From the NCBI GenBank assembly GCA_000507305.1, contig DF239645.1, forward strand, positions 124,001 through 188,000: DNA of 64,000 nt, in the 5' to 3' direction. The notes beneath the pieces are model-generated. The model made no database searches. It was not told the DNA's origin and saw only the letters and a program-made list of their open reading frames with translations. Shown here one piece after another: positions 54,562 through 64,000 of the stretch (positions within the stretch are counted from its first letter, which is position 1; each line of letters opens with the position of its first letter). The position numbers were made by a program, and so were the translations under genes. This stretch comes from Breviolum minutum Mf 1.05b.01 (taxonomy: Eukaryota > Sar > Dinophyceae > Suessiales > Symbiodiniaceae).

Positions 54562-57500
54562 CTGGGTTTCTCGGATCATGGCACGAAAAGTTTAGGACCA
54601 TAGGGATCTTTGTTTGTCTTCCATGTCTGATACATTTTGGAGGGTATGTTATAGTTTTGAGCAATTTCCCCTATGCAGGGAAGTAGCACGCAAACAAGAG
54701 GTTCTCTTGGATGTATGATCTTAAGCAATCAATTCAACTGATGATAACCTCCATACAGCGACGGATGCAGATGATGTACCGTAAAGTGGCATCATAAGCA
54801 AGTAAATATGATATCTACATTTGAGTCGCGAATATCGGTTTACCCCAGCTGTTCGAAGCATCTTATAATTCAGCAAGGAATAAGATAATGTAATTTGAAA
54901 CAAACACTTCAATTCATTCAGCTATCACGTTCGCAGGCAAATCCCTAAAAAACCACCATCTCCCTCAACTTCAAAATCTCAAGTACAAAACATGCTCCTA
55001 AAAAACACTCTTCCTCTGCCTGGTTTCTGTTGCATTCTTTGCAGGCTGGTCTTAGTGATGGTCCACATCGACAGATCTTCTGTGGCCAACAACTTATTTT
55101 TTCTCGATTCGCCTCACAGAAGCGAATCCTTGAAGATGAGAGGAAGCCATTTCGTTTCAGCCAATTTGGTCTAAAAAATCCATCTCAAACAGCTCTGGGC
55201 GGTTTTCAACCAAAATGCCAGATTTTTTCTCCTTGGATTCTGGCAATAACAATATGTTTGGTTGCTAAAATAATCAGAATCTATTCATGCAACTGTCCAA
55301 GGTTGATCCTTCATCTTTCAACGAATCTGCGAATGTCTTCTACATGGTGCCGCTTGTCAGGTGAAGGCCCCAGAAATTTTATCTACAACATTGCACCTGG
55401 ATTGACCATCAAACTTGAAATGCTGAAGTTTTTCATCAAAAATTCCGGGGTCCTGCATCACCCAGCATTTTTCGACCATGCCTGTGAGAAGATGCAACTC
55501 GCCTACCCAATGTCCTTCCCAACTGTCGACAAATTGTTGGCAGAAATATGGAGGATTGGACCCGGGAAGACATGAGATTTGCGTGGCGTTCTCTCAAGGA
55601 GTCAATAATCATATGCTGACCTTACTGAAAGTGGAAAGTGCCGAATCTTTACTTTATGAAATTTATGAGGAAAATATAGAAGCCAATTTGACAACATGAT
55701 ACCTATCAATGGGCATTTGGGGAGACCCCGAAACAAAAGTAAAGGATTGAACTCAGTCCAATTGAAAATCATTGGAACTCTCGAAAAAAAACACCCCTCT
55801 TGAGGAACTTTCTCTTCAGAAACTTTGGCCAACTTAGCTCACCCCGTCCTGCAGCACATGTCTCAACAAAATCATCACTTTTGGTCAATGCCGATGTTCC
55901 ACCAACCCTTTGGAAGTCATCCACCACTCCAATGTTCCCTGAGACCAGCAAGAAGGCAAAATCTGATTCATCACCAACCTTCCAGAGAGTCGTTCCCTTC
56001 TCAGCACGTTGGAATTCAAAAAACCGCAGCAATTCCTCTGTGGTGCCACTAGGCAGCTGCATTTGGCCCAAGATCTTTCTGCATGCATCCTGTTTGGGCG
56101 CCATTTGAGAGATGTTTTTCAAAGAATCATTTTGAGCTAGTTGAATCAAACAATGAATCAAACCAAGTGGTTATAACTTGCAACCCGTGCAATCTCCTTG
56201 AAAAAGATCACCTCTTTCTCCGAGGCCGTGGCCGCCAGCGTGGCCGGCGGCCTCGCCGTCGACGCCACGGAGGACACCGACGTCGCGGGAAACGTCGCTG
56301 CTGACGAAGGACTGCCGCGGTCGCATTCCATCAAGGCGGAACGCTCCATCTGGCGAACCCCTTCCTCCATGGTGTTCACAAAAGTGGCTTCATCCAACCT
56401 GCAGGCTTTTTCCAGATTCGGAAAACCCATGGGATTTCAAATGTACAACAAATTGGGTAAAAATATGGAGATTCAACAAGACCAATGATCCTACGTGATG
56501 TCACCTGATATCACTATGACACTATGATTTGACTTCATTGAATTTGTTTCAAGCAGCAGTGCAAGGTAGAGAAGGGTAGAGTGGGATGAAATTTTTGGAA
56601 TACGTGTCTAAGATGGGAACGTGGCATCCTTCCATCTTTCCAGCGTTTTGATTGGTTTCTTTCAACTTGCATTGTTTCAGTCAAAGTACATCAAGATCGC
56701 AACCATGTCGTTTGATGAATTTCAAAAGCTCTTGGACCCCCAAAATATGCCATAAAATGGGTTGACTTCTTTGTCCAAAACCCATGGACTTTGGCTTTTT
56801 TTTAATTTTTTAAGACACACCGGTAAAGGGCTTCAAGCAACACATTTCCCCCGCACAGAGCTGATTCCAAACGACAATTTTTCAGCCAAAGGAGCTGAGG
56901 AAATCTGTTAACTTTCGACATGTCACGAAGGCCACTGCAAATCCTTGGCAGTTGTTACTCCGTCCAGGAATTGGATGAAAAAAATGAATGCAGAAAACAT
57001 CTTCCGGGCACCATTTTCACAAGAGGTCTGGCAAGAACATGTCATAGTTCCCTAAACAGAAATTAATGGTTGCACTAATCTGGCTCCATCCAGTCGCGAC
57101 AGTTGCATACTCTCAACTTCTCCAAGCAACAAACGGACCCGGCTTGCTCTACAGCTGCCTATACTCTACTCCCAATTTTTATGGAAAATCACATTCCCAC
57201 CATCTATTTTTCAGGGTCCAAATTCCAAATCCTCCAAATCTTCAAGGTGAAGTGTGGCCAAATCATCCCTTTCAGTACATCCTCTTTTTTGATGCCAAAG
57301 ATCAGTCTCACCTTTTTCTTGTGCAACATCTTGGCCACTGCTTCTAGCTGTCCAAAACCCGAAGAATCGATGGAGGTCACGTGAGCAAAATCAATGATCA
57401 CAGCACCACAGTTCACATTCTCAAGGTGGCTTGATAAAGCATGCCCATTGCCAAAAAATAAGACACCTTGCAGCCTGCCAGGCATTTAAAATGATGCTGC

Positions 57501-60021
57501 TAGCTTCATCCGCGGCATGAAAAAATTCCAAAGTTAACTACAAGAGGGTTGATGTTTGAAATCAAGGCCAGAAGATAGGGGTCCGGATAGAGGCATCCTT
57601 TTTGATGATGTCATATCATGTTCTGAAAGATCTAGGTTACACTCAAAGTTGCAGGTGTCCCAACTGCCACTCCACAGCATGAATTTGGCATCATCCCTAT
57701 GATCAAACGTCTCCCTTTGGGGTGAAGTTTTAAGGACCAAAATGTGGGTGGGATGGTTCAAGGTAGCTATAATTTACTCAAGTGAATGGATATCAAGAGT
57801 GGGATCTGATTTCATCAGCTCTTCTAAGCCTATCCCTGATTTGACCCCAAGCTTTCTACTCGTTTGCCCCTGAAGTGGATCCCACAGCACCCAGCAAAAA
57901 AGTCGATGCTTCTGGTAGTCACCTGAGTCAGAATCCACCATTTGTTTGCAGTTTTTTGAGTCCCGGACCTGACGATCAAAATTCCGTTCCTCTGATCAAA
58001 ATCCTCTAGGATTTGTGTTTCAGATCTGCTGCGCAGCAAACGTGATCGCAGACCTTTACCTTGGCGAATTGATACACCATTCGCACAGCTGGTAAGGAAA
58101 AGTCCCTGAAATACCCAAAAAGGGAAGGATCACGCATGTCCCCTACCAGCGGGCAAACTTTGAGTCGATGATTCTCCGAACCCTTTTCGGTGGGATATGT
58201 TTTTTGTTAGTTCCATGGAGGGTAATCTATGGGTTACCTTGGACCACCAACAAATTCAAACACCTCTTGCTTCATCTATTCAAGAGTTGTTTGAGAGGGC
58301 AAAGTGAAGTCATTACAGTACTACACTCTGGTAAACTAACATAGCCATGGAAATTGGACCTTTTGAAGATGTATTCCCTATTGAAGATAGGGATATTTCA
58401 GCCAGCTATGTTAGTTTACTGGCGGGTACTATGATTTTCTTGAATTCCTCTCCATGCGATGCAGTTTCAGTAGAGGTTGGCTTCCTTTGAGTGTCCTCAT
58501 ATCTGTAGGAATCAAGTATCCCACTGATCTGTAGACTAGAAATGCTCGCCCTTCTGTTATGTACATATTATCATAGACTCATAGACATCTTCCTACCAAT
58601 CGATACAAAATTTTGATCCTTCACTCCTATCGTTCATACAATTTCTCCAGCTCCCAACAAAACGCGCCTGGATAAAAGGTCAGGTGTACCGGATCGGACA
58701 TGGATGCTTGAACAACAAAAGCAATGAATGCACAGAAAAGGCCCAAGAGAAAGCCATCAACGAAGCTAACATTGCCTCCATTTGGTGATGTTGTGCGTTG
58801 TGGAAATGGTCATGTGACAAGGACGAGATCATTTGGAAAAGGTGGTGGAAAAAGAAACCATCGACGGAATAAAAAGCTGATTAATTTAAAATCCCCCAAC
58901 TACACTGGAGGGAAACAAGATGATTCTGCAAAAGCTTGGATGGACAAGTTTGAGGCCGTGGAAAAAATCAGTTAAATACAGAAAACAAAGTTCCATTTCC
59001 AGCCCAAGTGTCACACCATAGCAATGGCCAAGAGAATAACACGCTCAAAAACGTCCAGACTTCGCCATGTGTCTATCACAGATTCCCAAATCAGCTCTAC
59101 ACCAATATGGGTCAGCAAACAACCTGCTACCACTCGGGGTAGGCGAATAATAATGCTGGGAATATAAGGGATACATGCCAAGAGCATCAAGGACAATAGG
59201 ACACCACTGACTTGCCCGCGACCACCGCATTTGTAGTAGAAAAAACCTGAAAGAGGTTGCGTGATGCAGAGAAGTTGTCAAAACTAGATCAAATCTAGAA
59301 AAGGGATGAAAAGGGATAGAAAAGGGTCAACAAAGGGTTGTTTGATTTGCGTTGTTTCCTTCAGTTGCGTTGAGGCAAATGGAATCTCCACTTGGACAGA
59401 CTTAAAGACATATTCACTTCAACCTCTATGGAACTTCTACTCCTTGACTCATTGGTTGCGGTCCCCCATCTTTCAAATTGGTGCCACACGATTTTCTCAT
59501 GTAAACCAGCCATGCCAAGAGACTGAAAGAGAAAGTCGTGTAAGTTTGCAAACATCCGAAACAAGATGAAAGCAGATTGGCCACACCATGGGCCATCAAA
59601 CTCGCTCCCATGTCCTGTTGGCAGTTGGGGAAGGGAAAAGAAAAACCGGGCCACTTGGGGATGAAAGAAAAGGTAGAGGCAACAATCAAAAGGATAAAGT
59701 TTCGAAGATTTGAATGGGGCCATTGTGGGGGTTTCAAGGTCAGAAAATGTGAGCACCAGTATCTCCTGATTGATCCTGCAACGGAACTCAAGAAACAAAA
59801 CTGAACCTGTCATTGGGATTTATTGGGGACAAGGCAAAAAGGGGTGAGCTTCCCTGGTCCCTCAAGTTGCCATGTTCCTCCCTTATCCAAAACTCACCCG
59901 GTCCAGTTTGCAAACTTGCTCCGAAAGAGCAGGCACATTCACAGGGACGTGTAAAACACCTCGAGGAACCGATTCTGAAGGCAAAACGACGACGACCACG
60001 ATGACGACCACCACAACAAGA

Positions 60022-60108
<87 letters not shown>

Positions 60109-63100
60109 CGTCATCACTGCTGTTGTGTTCGTCGCCGCCCCCCCCTCTCCTCCTCCTTACCAGTATCACCAACACCATCATCATCTTTTTCATCTTTTTC
60201 TTCGTCTCCTTCTCCTTCCTTCTTCATATTCATCACCAATGTTGTCATAAGCTTCTATTCTAGAGCTGCATTGCATACAAATCACATATGGACCGTCAGC
60301 TCTTGACCATGGTGAACCACCTACCAACCTTGACCACCAACTAACCATTCACCGAAGTGAGCCTTTCAAACCACCTGCGTTTTCCACCTGACAAGCCACT
60401 GAAAAGGACAATTCCAAACAGTACAGGCAGTTGCGAAGGAAACACATGCCACGCAATGAGATCGAAACTTTTGACATAGTCGAAGGGAAGGTACCTGTCA
60501 ATGTCATCGCAAACAAGGGTCGACTCTCAAAAAACGGATGGGCCCTCTCAAGCACGCAAGTGTGATTCATTCCAATTCGGCACCAAAATATTGAGTCATT
60601 CACCCTGGTCCTTTTTTCTCTTGTCTCCAAGAAAGGAACCCCTGAACAAAATGGGAAGATGCCATTTTACACCAGATGTCCTTCCTTGCATTCCATTGGA
60701 CACTTCGTCTACCCCATCTATCCATTTATCCATCTCTATCCCATCAACTTTTAGGTCCTCGCTGTGTGGATAGCCATTAGTTCCATTCAACAAAAAATCA
60801 CCAAACAAATCGTTATGAAAGGAAAGGAAAGTCGAGTTTTCCCCAACAATGGGAGTGGTTAAATCATGTTAAAACTTTTGGTAATCAAAGAATTTCGTAG
60901 TTTTTGAAAGGCTATGGAGTGTTGTCCGGTAAAGGTAAACCAAGGAACGGTTCAGGCGTGGAAATGCGCTGAAAGAACCATCCATTGGCTTGCGCTGTCT
61001 GCAATGAATAGCCAGTCATTGCTAACACGATCCAGCTACACGCAATGATGGCCTTGAGGTGACGATGTTTATCTTAACAGCAGTTTATAGGGAAGGCAAG
61101 AAATGACAGTCAGAATTCATATTTGCATCCTGTGGAAATCTTGCACTGCTCAGCTATGGAGTTATCTCACCTATTGGGTATCATCGGTTCCAACTTCTTG
61201 TTAGAATTTGATGGAACAGTCATGGCTATAAACCTGCCCTTTGAGAAGTACTCAAAGAGGTCATATGGAATTCTATGTCTGAAAATGCATGTGTATAATT
61301 GCGCATTCATATATATTCAGATATATATATATATATATACATACGATATATATATATATACGTATACGGCACATGCTTGTAACACTGTTGAATGTCCGTT
61401 TCCTTTAGGACCTAGGAACGAATTCGCATTCCTGGACTAGTTGGCTGGGGATTTGGTGTCCATCAAAGTGCGACCCACTGCCCTCCCTACGCCTAGGGTA
61501 AAACTGACCCTCCATCAGAACTTGTGTCAAGGTCAAGTTGCCAAGAAGAAGGTGGGTAGCACCAAAGCTTCCAAATCAATCCTCTTTGCCATCGCAAGAG
61601 CCTGTAACAGAACAGCTTCCAAGCCAAGTGTGAGTAGTAATTTTGGCCAATGCCGTGTTTGTTCCACTAAGGTCTCTGAAGTCCAATCCCATTCCACTGC
61701 TGTACTGGTACCCAGACCACAAGCAAAGAGGTAGATGCCCATTCCAGCAAGACACCCCATGAGAACTGGCTTGGGTAGAGCGTTGCAAAGATGTTGCATC
61801 TTAAAATAGCCCAACAAAATGAAAGCCAAGGCGGTAAGCAAAGAAGCAGTGGTATACAAGGCGAGGACCGTTGGGATCACCGCTTGTGGATGATCGTGGG
61901 CAAGAGTATGATATGTGCTCATAGCCATTGAGTGCAGCATTGGGACATTCTCCAAGATAAAGAGAGAGATAAGTGGAACATCTTTCCTGGCTGATGTCAA
62001 GTGCCATTCATTGGGCTCAGGACGTCCAGACGAAAAAAAGTTATGCAATTCAATCAGAGAAGAGTCAGAGGACCAAGCTTCTTCAACATGTGCTGGATAA
62101 AAAACGATGGTAAAAGAAACAATGCCGACAACAAGATGCATACAGTGTTTGGATGTTTTTGCACTAAACTTCACGAATCATGAATATGCGACCCTCCACT
62201 TCTCTAACCAAAGGTCAGAAGCATTGCGAACACGAATTGACTCGCAGCCGTTGACATCATGACCTGGAGTAGTATTTCGAAACAAAAGCTTGGCTGGTGT
62301 TGGATGTTCCTTTGTAAAATCAAAATTTCCTTGGATTCTCCTTGTTCAACCATATATAATTCATGCAGAACTTTCGATTCTGATTCTCTACATTGCAGGC
62401 TGGTGACGTTGCACTAAAACATGTGTGAGATTAAGACTCAACAACAGAAAGGTAGCGTCGCACCTGTTCTGCTGCATCTAAATAAACATGTTTAGCCCGT
62501 ATCCAGCCTTTTTATTAAACATGTGTAGTGTATCTCATGATTTAGTATCGAACTGCATTGTGTTGCTTTGTGCTGTCTCGCCTTTTTCCGTATGGTATTG
62601 CATGGTAACCTCTTGCATTGTATGGGATTGCATGGTCTGTGCGTGGACTCTCATATTCACAGTGTAACTAGATTGAGATTCGTTATAAAAACATGACCAA
62701 GTCAGCATAGACATACAATAAGATAGATAAGATAGTAACAAATAAGCAGTTCAGCAGAAACATTCATTATATGAATTATAAAACCATGATGCCAAGAGAT
62801 GGCAGACTCCAGGGAAGTAGAAAAGGAAAAACTGGAGAAGACCTTGCGACACACTAAGTGCGGTAGCACTGCTAGACTTTGAAAGAAATCAAACAAGGGG
62901 GAGGTGACCAAGGATTTCATCCATTTTAGCATCTTAAGATTCCCAACTTTCAGGTTTCCGGTAAAGCCTCAAAAATGATAGGGCTTTTCTACCAAGGAAC
63001 CATGGAAATTCCCAGGCGTTGTTGTTCAACTCTAGGAAATAACAAGATTCCTGCGGCAAAGGCATTGACCACGTTGCAGACGGTGGCCACCGTGTTGGCC

Positions 63101-63124
63101 AAAACTTGTTGGATCACAACTCGC
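54459..63124 (-). CDS. SulP anion transporter with STAS and CNB-like domains
   Basis: A minus-strand multi-exon gene. Visible exons are 63,001-63,124 (TM1), about 61,545-61,986 (TM block), 59,017-59,246 (TM block), 57,969-58,088 (linker), 57,312-57,474 (STAS), about 56,212-56,398 (linker), 55,843 to about 56,090 (CNB-like), probably about 54,724-54,830 and 54,459-54,561 (C-terminal helix and TGA). Domain order TM-STAS-cyclic-nucleotide-binding matches the SulP/SLC26-like subgroup exemplified by yeast Ygr125w; SulP proteins move sulfate, bicarbonate or related anions. The STAS and CNB parts suggest cytosolic regulation. The splice 57,969|57,474 joins ...GILIVR and LQGVLFFGNG in frame, restoring the standard STAS entry. 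Some membrane exons and the 5' end (probably beyond 63,124, perhaps outside the window) are unresolved. Confidence 0.75.
54724..54830 (-). CDS. Probable exon: end of the CNB barrel
   Basis: MPLYGTSSASVAVWRLSSVE fits the R-T-(A/S)-(S/T)-x-x-(A/V)-x-(D/E)-x-V-(L)-(W)-x-L-S pattern of the barrel end. The left border could be a GC donor. No acceptor in the right phase was found, so this exon is less sure. Confidence 0.4.
55843..56090 (-). CDS. Exon: cyclic-nucleotide-binding-like domain
   Basis: The frame holds LPSGTTEELLRFFEFQRAEK then GTTLWKVGDESDFAFLLVSG and NIGVVDD, the beta-roll pattern x-G-x-x-L-(W/F)-x-x-G-D-x-(S/A)-D-x-x-(F/Y)-x-x-x-x-G. It ends at donor GACGGG|GTGAGC. The phosphate-binding GE..R core lies in the unresolved next exon, so nucleotide binding cannot be judged. 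Confidence 0.65.
56212..56398 (-). CDS. Exon: STAS-to-CNB linker
   Basis: After CCTGCAG|G the frame reads LDEATFVNTMEEGVRQMERS, the usual amphipathic helix after a STAS domain (LD-x-A-x-x-x-x-E-x-x-V), then an Ala/Ser/Thr/Pro-rich stretch, ending at GAAAGAG|GTGATC. The GC-rich, repetitive codons of the linker stand out from the surrounding DNA. Confidence 0.55.
57312..57474 (-). CDS. Exon: STAS domain
   Basis: After TGGCAG|G the frame gives LQGVLFFGNGHALSSHLENV then CGAVIIDFAHVTSIDSSGFG and QLEAVAKMLHKKK, ending at AAAAAG|GTGAGA. VIIDF...V..IDSSG is the central strand and phosphorylatable-serine loop of STAS domains. Confidence 0.8.
57969..58088 (-). CDS. Exon: linker leading into STAS
   Basis: GVSIRQGKGLRSRLLRSRSE then TQILEDFDQRNGILIVR is the conserved R-S...R-x-x-x-E-x-x-x-L segment that precedes the STAS domain in this subgroup. 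It starts after TTACCAG and ends CAG|GTCCGG. Confidence 0.65.
58322..58428. mobile_element. 107-bp MITE-like element, copy 2
   Basis: 15-bp perfect inverted arms GTAAACTAACATAGC (58,331-58,345 and 58,405-58,419) within longer imperfect arms, TA at both ends, and a core TTTGAAGATGTATTCCCT that matches the complement of copy 1. It lies inside an intron of the SulP gene. Confidence 0.7.
59017..59246 (-). CDS. Exon: SulP membrane segment
   Basis: After TTTCAG|G the frame reads FYYKCGGRGQVSGVLLSLML then LACIPYIPSIIIRLPRVVAG and CLLTHIGVELIWESVIDTWR. This is the conserved G-G-x-(G/S)-x-x-(S/A)-G block followed by two membrane helices, P-x-x-(V/I)-x-x-x-L-(L/P)-x-x-x-x-x-G-x-L. It ends at CTATG|GTGTGA. 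Confidence 0.75.
59260..61540. other. Introns of the SulP gene with simple repeats
   Basis: Between the two membrane exons about 2.3 kb are largely non-coding. At least one membrane exon must lie here, but I could not place it. A minus-strand frame near 59,500-59,600 is the best place to look. Confidence 0.35.
60025..60107. repeat. (AAC)27 microsatellite
   Basis: About 27 uninterrupted AAC units followed by GC-rich serine/proline-like repeats. In the three frames of each strand it gives Asn/Gln/Thr or Val/Leu/Cys runs, all spurious in an intron context. Confidence 0.95.
61545..61986 (-). CDS. Exon: SulP membrane block
   Basis: After GCCAG|G the frame reads KDVPLISLFILENVPMLHSM, then IPTVLALYTTASLLTALAFI, LLGYFKMQHLCNALPKPVLM and GCLAGMGIYLFACGLGTST. 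The E-x-(V/L)-P-x-x-H, F-x-(L/M)-x-x-L-x-x-(F/A)-(L/P)-x-x-(V/I)-(L/M)-x-G and G-x-G-x-x-L-F-x-x-G-L motifs identify SulP helices 3-6 of the Ygr125w-like group. It ends near LEALVLPTFFL; the donor was not fixed. Confidence 0.78.
63001..63124 (-). CDS. Exon: SulP first membrane helix
   Basis: After CACTAAG|G the frame reads RVVIQQVLANTVATVCNVVN, then AFAAGILLFPRVEQQRLGIS and a donor ATG|GTTCCT. The small-residue helix N-x-x-x-A-x-A-x-G-I-x-x-F-P, with P at its end and (L)-G-(I)-S after it, is the expected TM1-loop of SulP transporters. Confidence 0.65.
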
Positions 63125-64000
63125 CTTAGTGGAAGAGGTCATCTCCAACTTTTTCGTTTGGAGCCCAGCTGGAAAAATTTCACTCAATCATCAAAGGTGT
63201 CGTATCTCAAGAAAAGAAAACACGATTTCGGACCCAAGCAAAGAAATTGGAGATGTTCATTCACTTCCTTCGGAAAAAGAAACAACTTTAAATACCGAGG
63301 TCCAGAGAGTTGAACTCAACCAAATGACGTTCACTTCTGGTTACCCCGGATTGGTTTTGGACGGTTTTTGGAATCTACTTGTAGGACCCAATGAAGCCAG
63401 AATGAACCACCAACACAAACCAGCTCGGTATTGGTTGAGTGACTATGATTGATTTTTATGCAATTGATTCAATTGACCATGGTTTTTTTTGAGACTGTAG
63501 AGAGCAGTTCGAGAGAACCACAGTTATACGTATAAGTAGTTGAGACAGTGAAAACCTATCGAAGTCTGACTTGGAAAAATCTATTCAATAGGATGAATTA
63601 CAATAGACCATCGGAGAATGGCGTGAAAGTAGTTCAACTTCTTGGTATTCCACAACTTAGGTTGACTTGATTCATTGACGTGAGTTTGAAGAAAGAAACC
63701 CATGTTTTCATGTTAATATGAAGCTCCTCCATTCGTCAGGTATTTTGTTGTTGTGCTTAGAACTGTCCAATTCCTACATACCTGTCACATGCTTACATAC
63801 ACACCTTTCAAAAAAAAAGAAGTAGATTCAAACAAAGCCTTAGACCTAGCTGTGAAAAAACAGCTACCTGCACCACCTGTCTTTCATGAATCAAATCTTA
63901 GGCACCAGGAGGGTAGAGTTGATTTCTTGTAATCCTCCATCGGATCCAAATCTCGCCGATCCAAACTCTTCTCTTCATCCACTTCCGGACGTCGGTTGGA
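63125..64000. other. Upstream region, possible 5' exon
   Basis: At the right edge a minus-strand frame (about 63,925-64,000, RRPEVDEEKSLDRRDLDPME) looks like a charged cytosolic N-terminus and may be the first exon of the transporter. No splice site was confirmed. Confidence 0.25.

Noticed and set aside
59788-60306. Poly-Asn, poly-Leu, poly-Val and poly-Cys frames
   Set aside because: They are translations of the (AAC)n repeat and its flanks, in an intron of the SulP gene.
1-64000. CRISPR arrays, bacterial operons, ribosome binding sites or phage genes
   Set aside because: The whole window has split-gene, repeat-rich eukaryotic character; no direct-repeat/unique-spacer array or prokaryotic gene cluster is present.

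Overview
The window looks like nuclear DNA of a dinoflagellate, most likely Suessiales/Symbiodiniaceae. Four things point there. Coding capacity is scattered over many short exons (about 50-300 bp) separated by introns of a few hundred bases. Several acceptors read AG|G. Simple repeats are abundant. The single clear mobile element is a Ty1/Copia retrotransposon whose accessory domains resemble, from memory, those of dinoflagellate Copia polyproteins. There are no bacterial-style operons, and two N gaps (9640-9763 and 31789-32758) interrupt the sequence.

Layout. (1) 1-20.8 kb: mainly plus-strand exons. They include a ribonuclease-inhibitor-type leucine-rich-repeat gene (about 2.9-5.2 kb, perhaps on to 7.3 kb) and a gene that appears to start with an RS-rich leader at 11,057 and continues through coiled-coil, RRM-like and basic exons to about 20.7 kb. 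A cluster of CATTTTATAGAGA motifs lies at 9.2-10.0 kb. (2) 21.0-33.06 kb: a strongly AT-rich block. It carries a tRNA-like (SINE-type) promoter pair and is interrupted by an 8,500-bp LTR retrotransposon on the minus strand (22,574-31,073), with 291/292-bp LTRs, a TATAT target duplication, a primer-binding site, a polypurine tract, Gag, protease, integrase, reverse transcriptase and RNase H. (3) 33-53 kb: minus-strand exons of HEAT-repeat and unidentified proteins, with a long AAAC/AACC repeat and an exon segment present twice, once with and once without an intron. (4) 54.4-63.1 kb or beyond: a minus-strand gene for a SulP-family anion transporter with a STAS domain and a cyclic-nucleotide-binding-like domain.

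The most unusual observations concern the retrotransposon and a small repeat family. The LTRs differ by about 3% and integrase-RT-RNase H is a single frame broken by one amber codon. Gag-protease is nevertheless frameshifted repeatedly, a methyltransferase-like accessory domain has lost its middle, and a roughly 400-bp coding segment appears inverted in place. Separately, two 107-bp palindromic elements flanked by TA (53,949-54,055 and 58,322-58,428) are members of one MITE-like family. All exon models come from reading frame, splice-site and motif inspection only; single-exon calls without a named domain are tentative.
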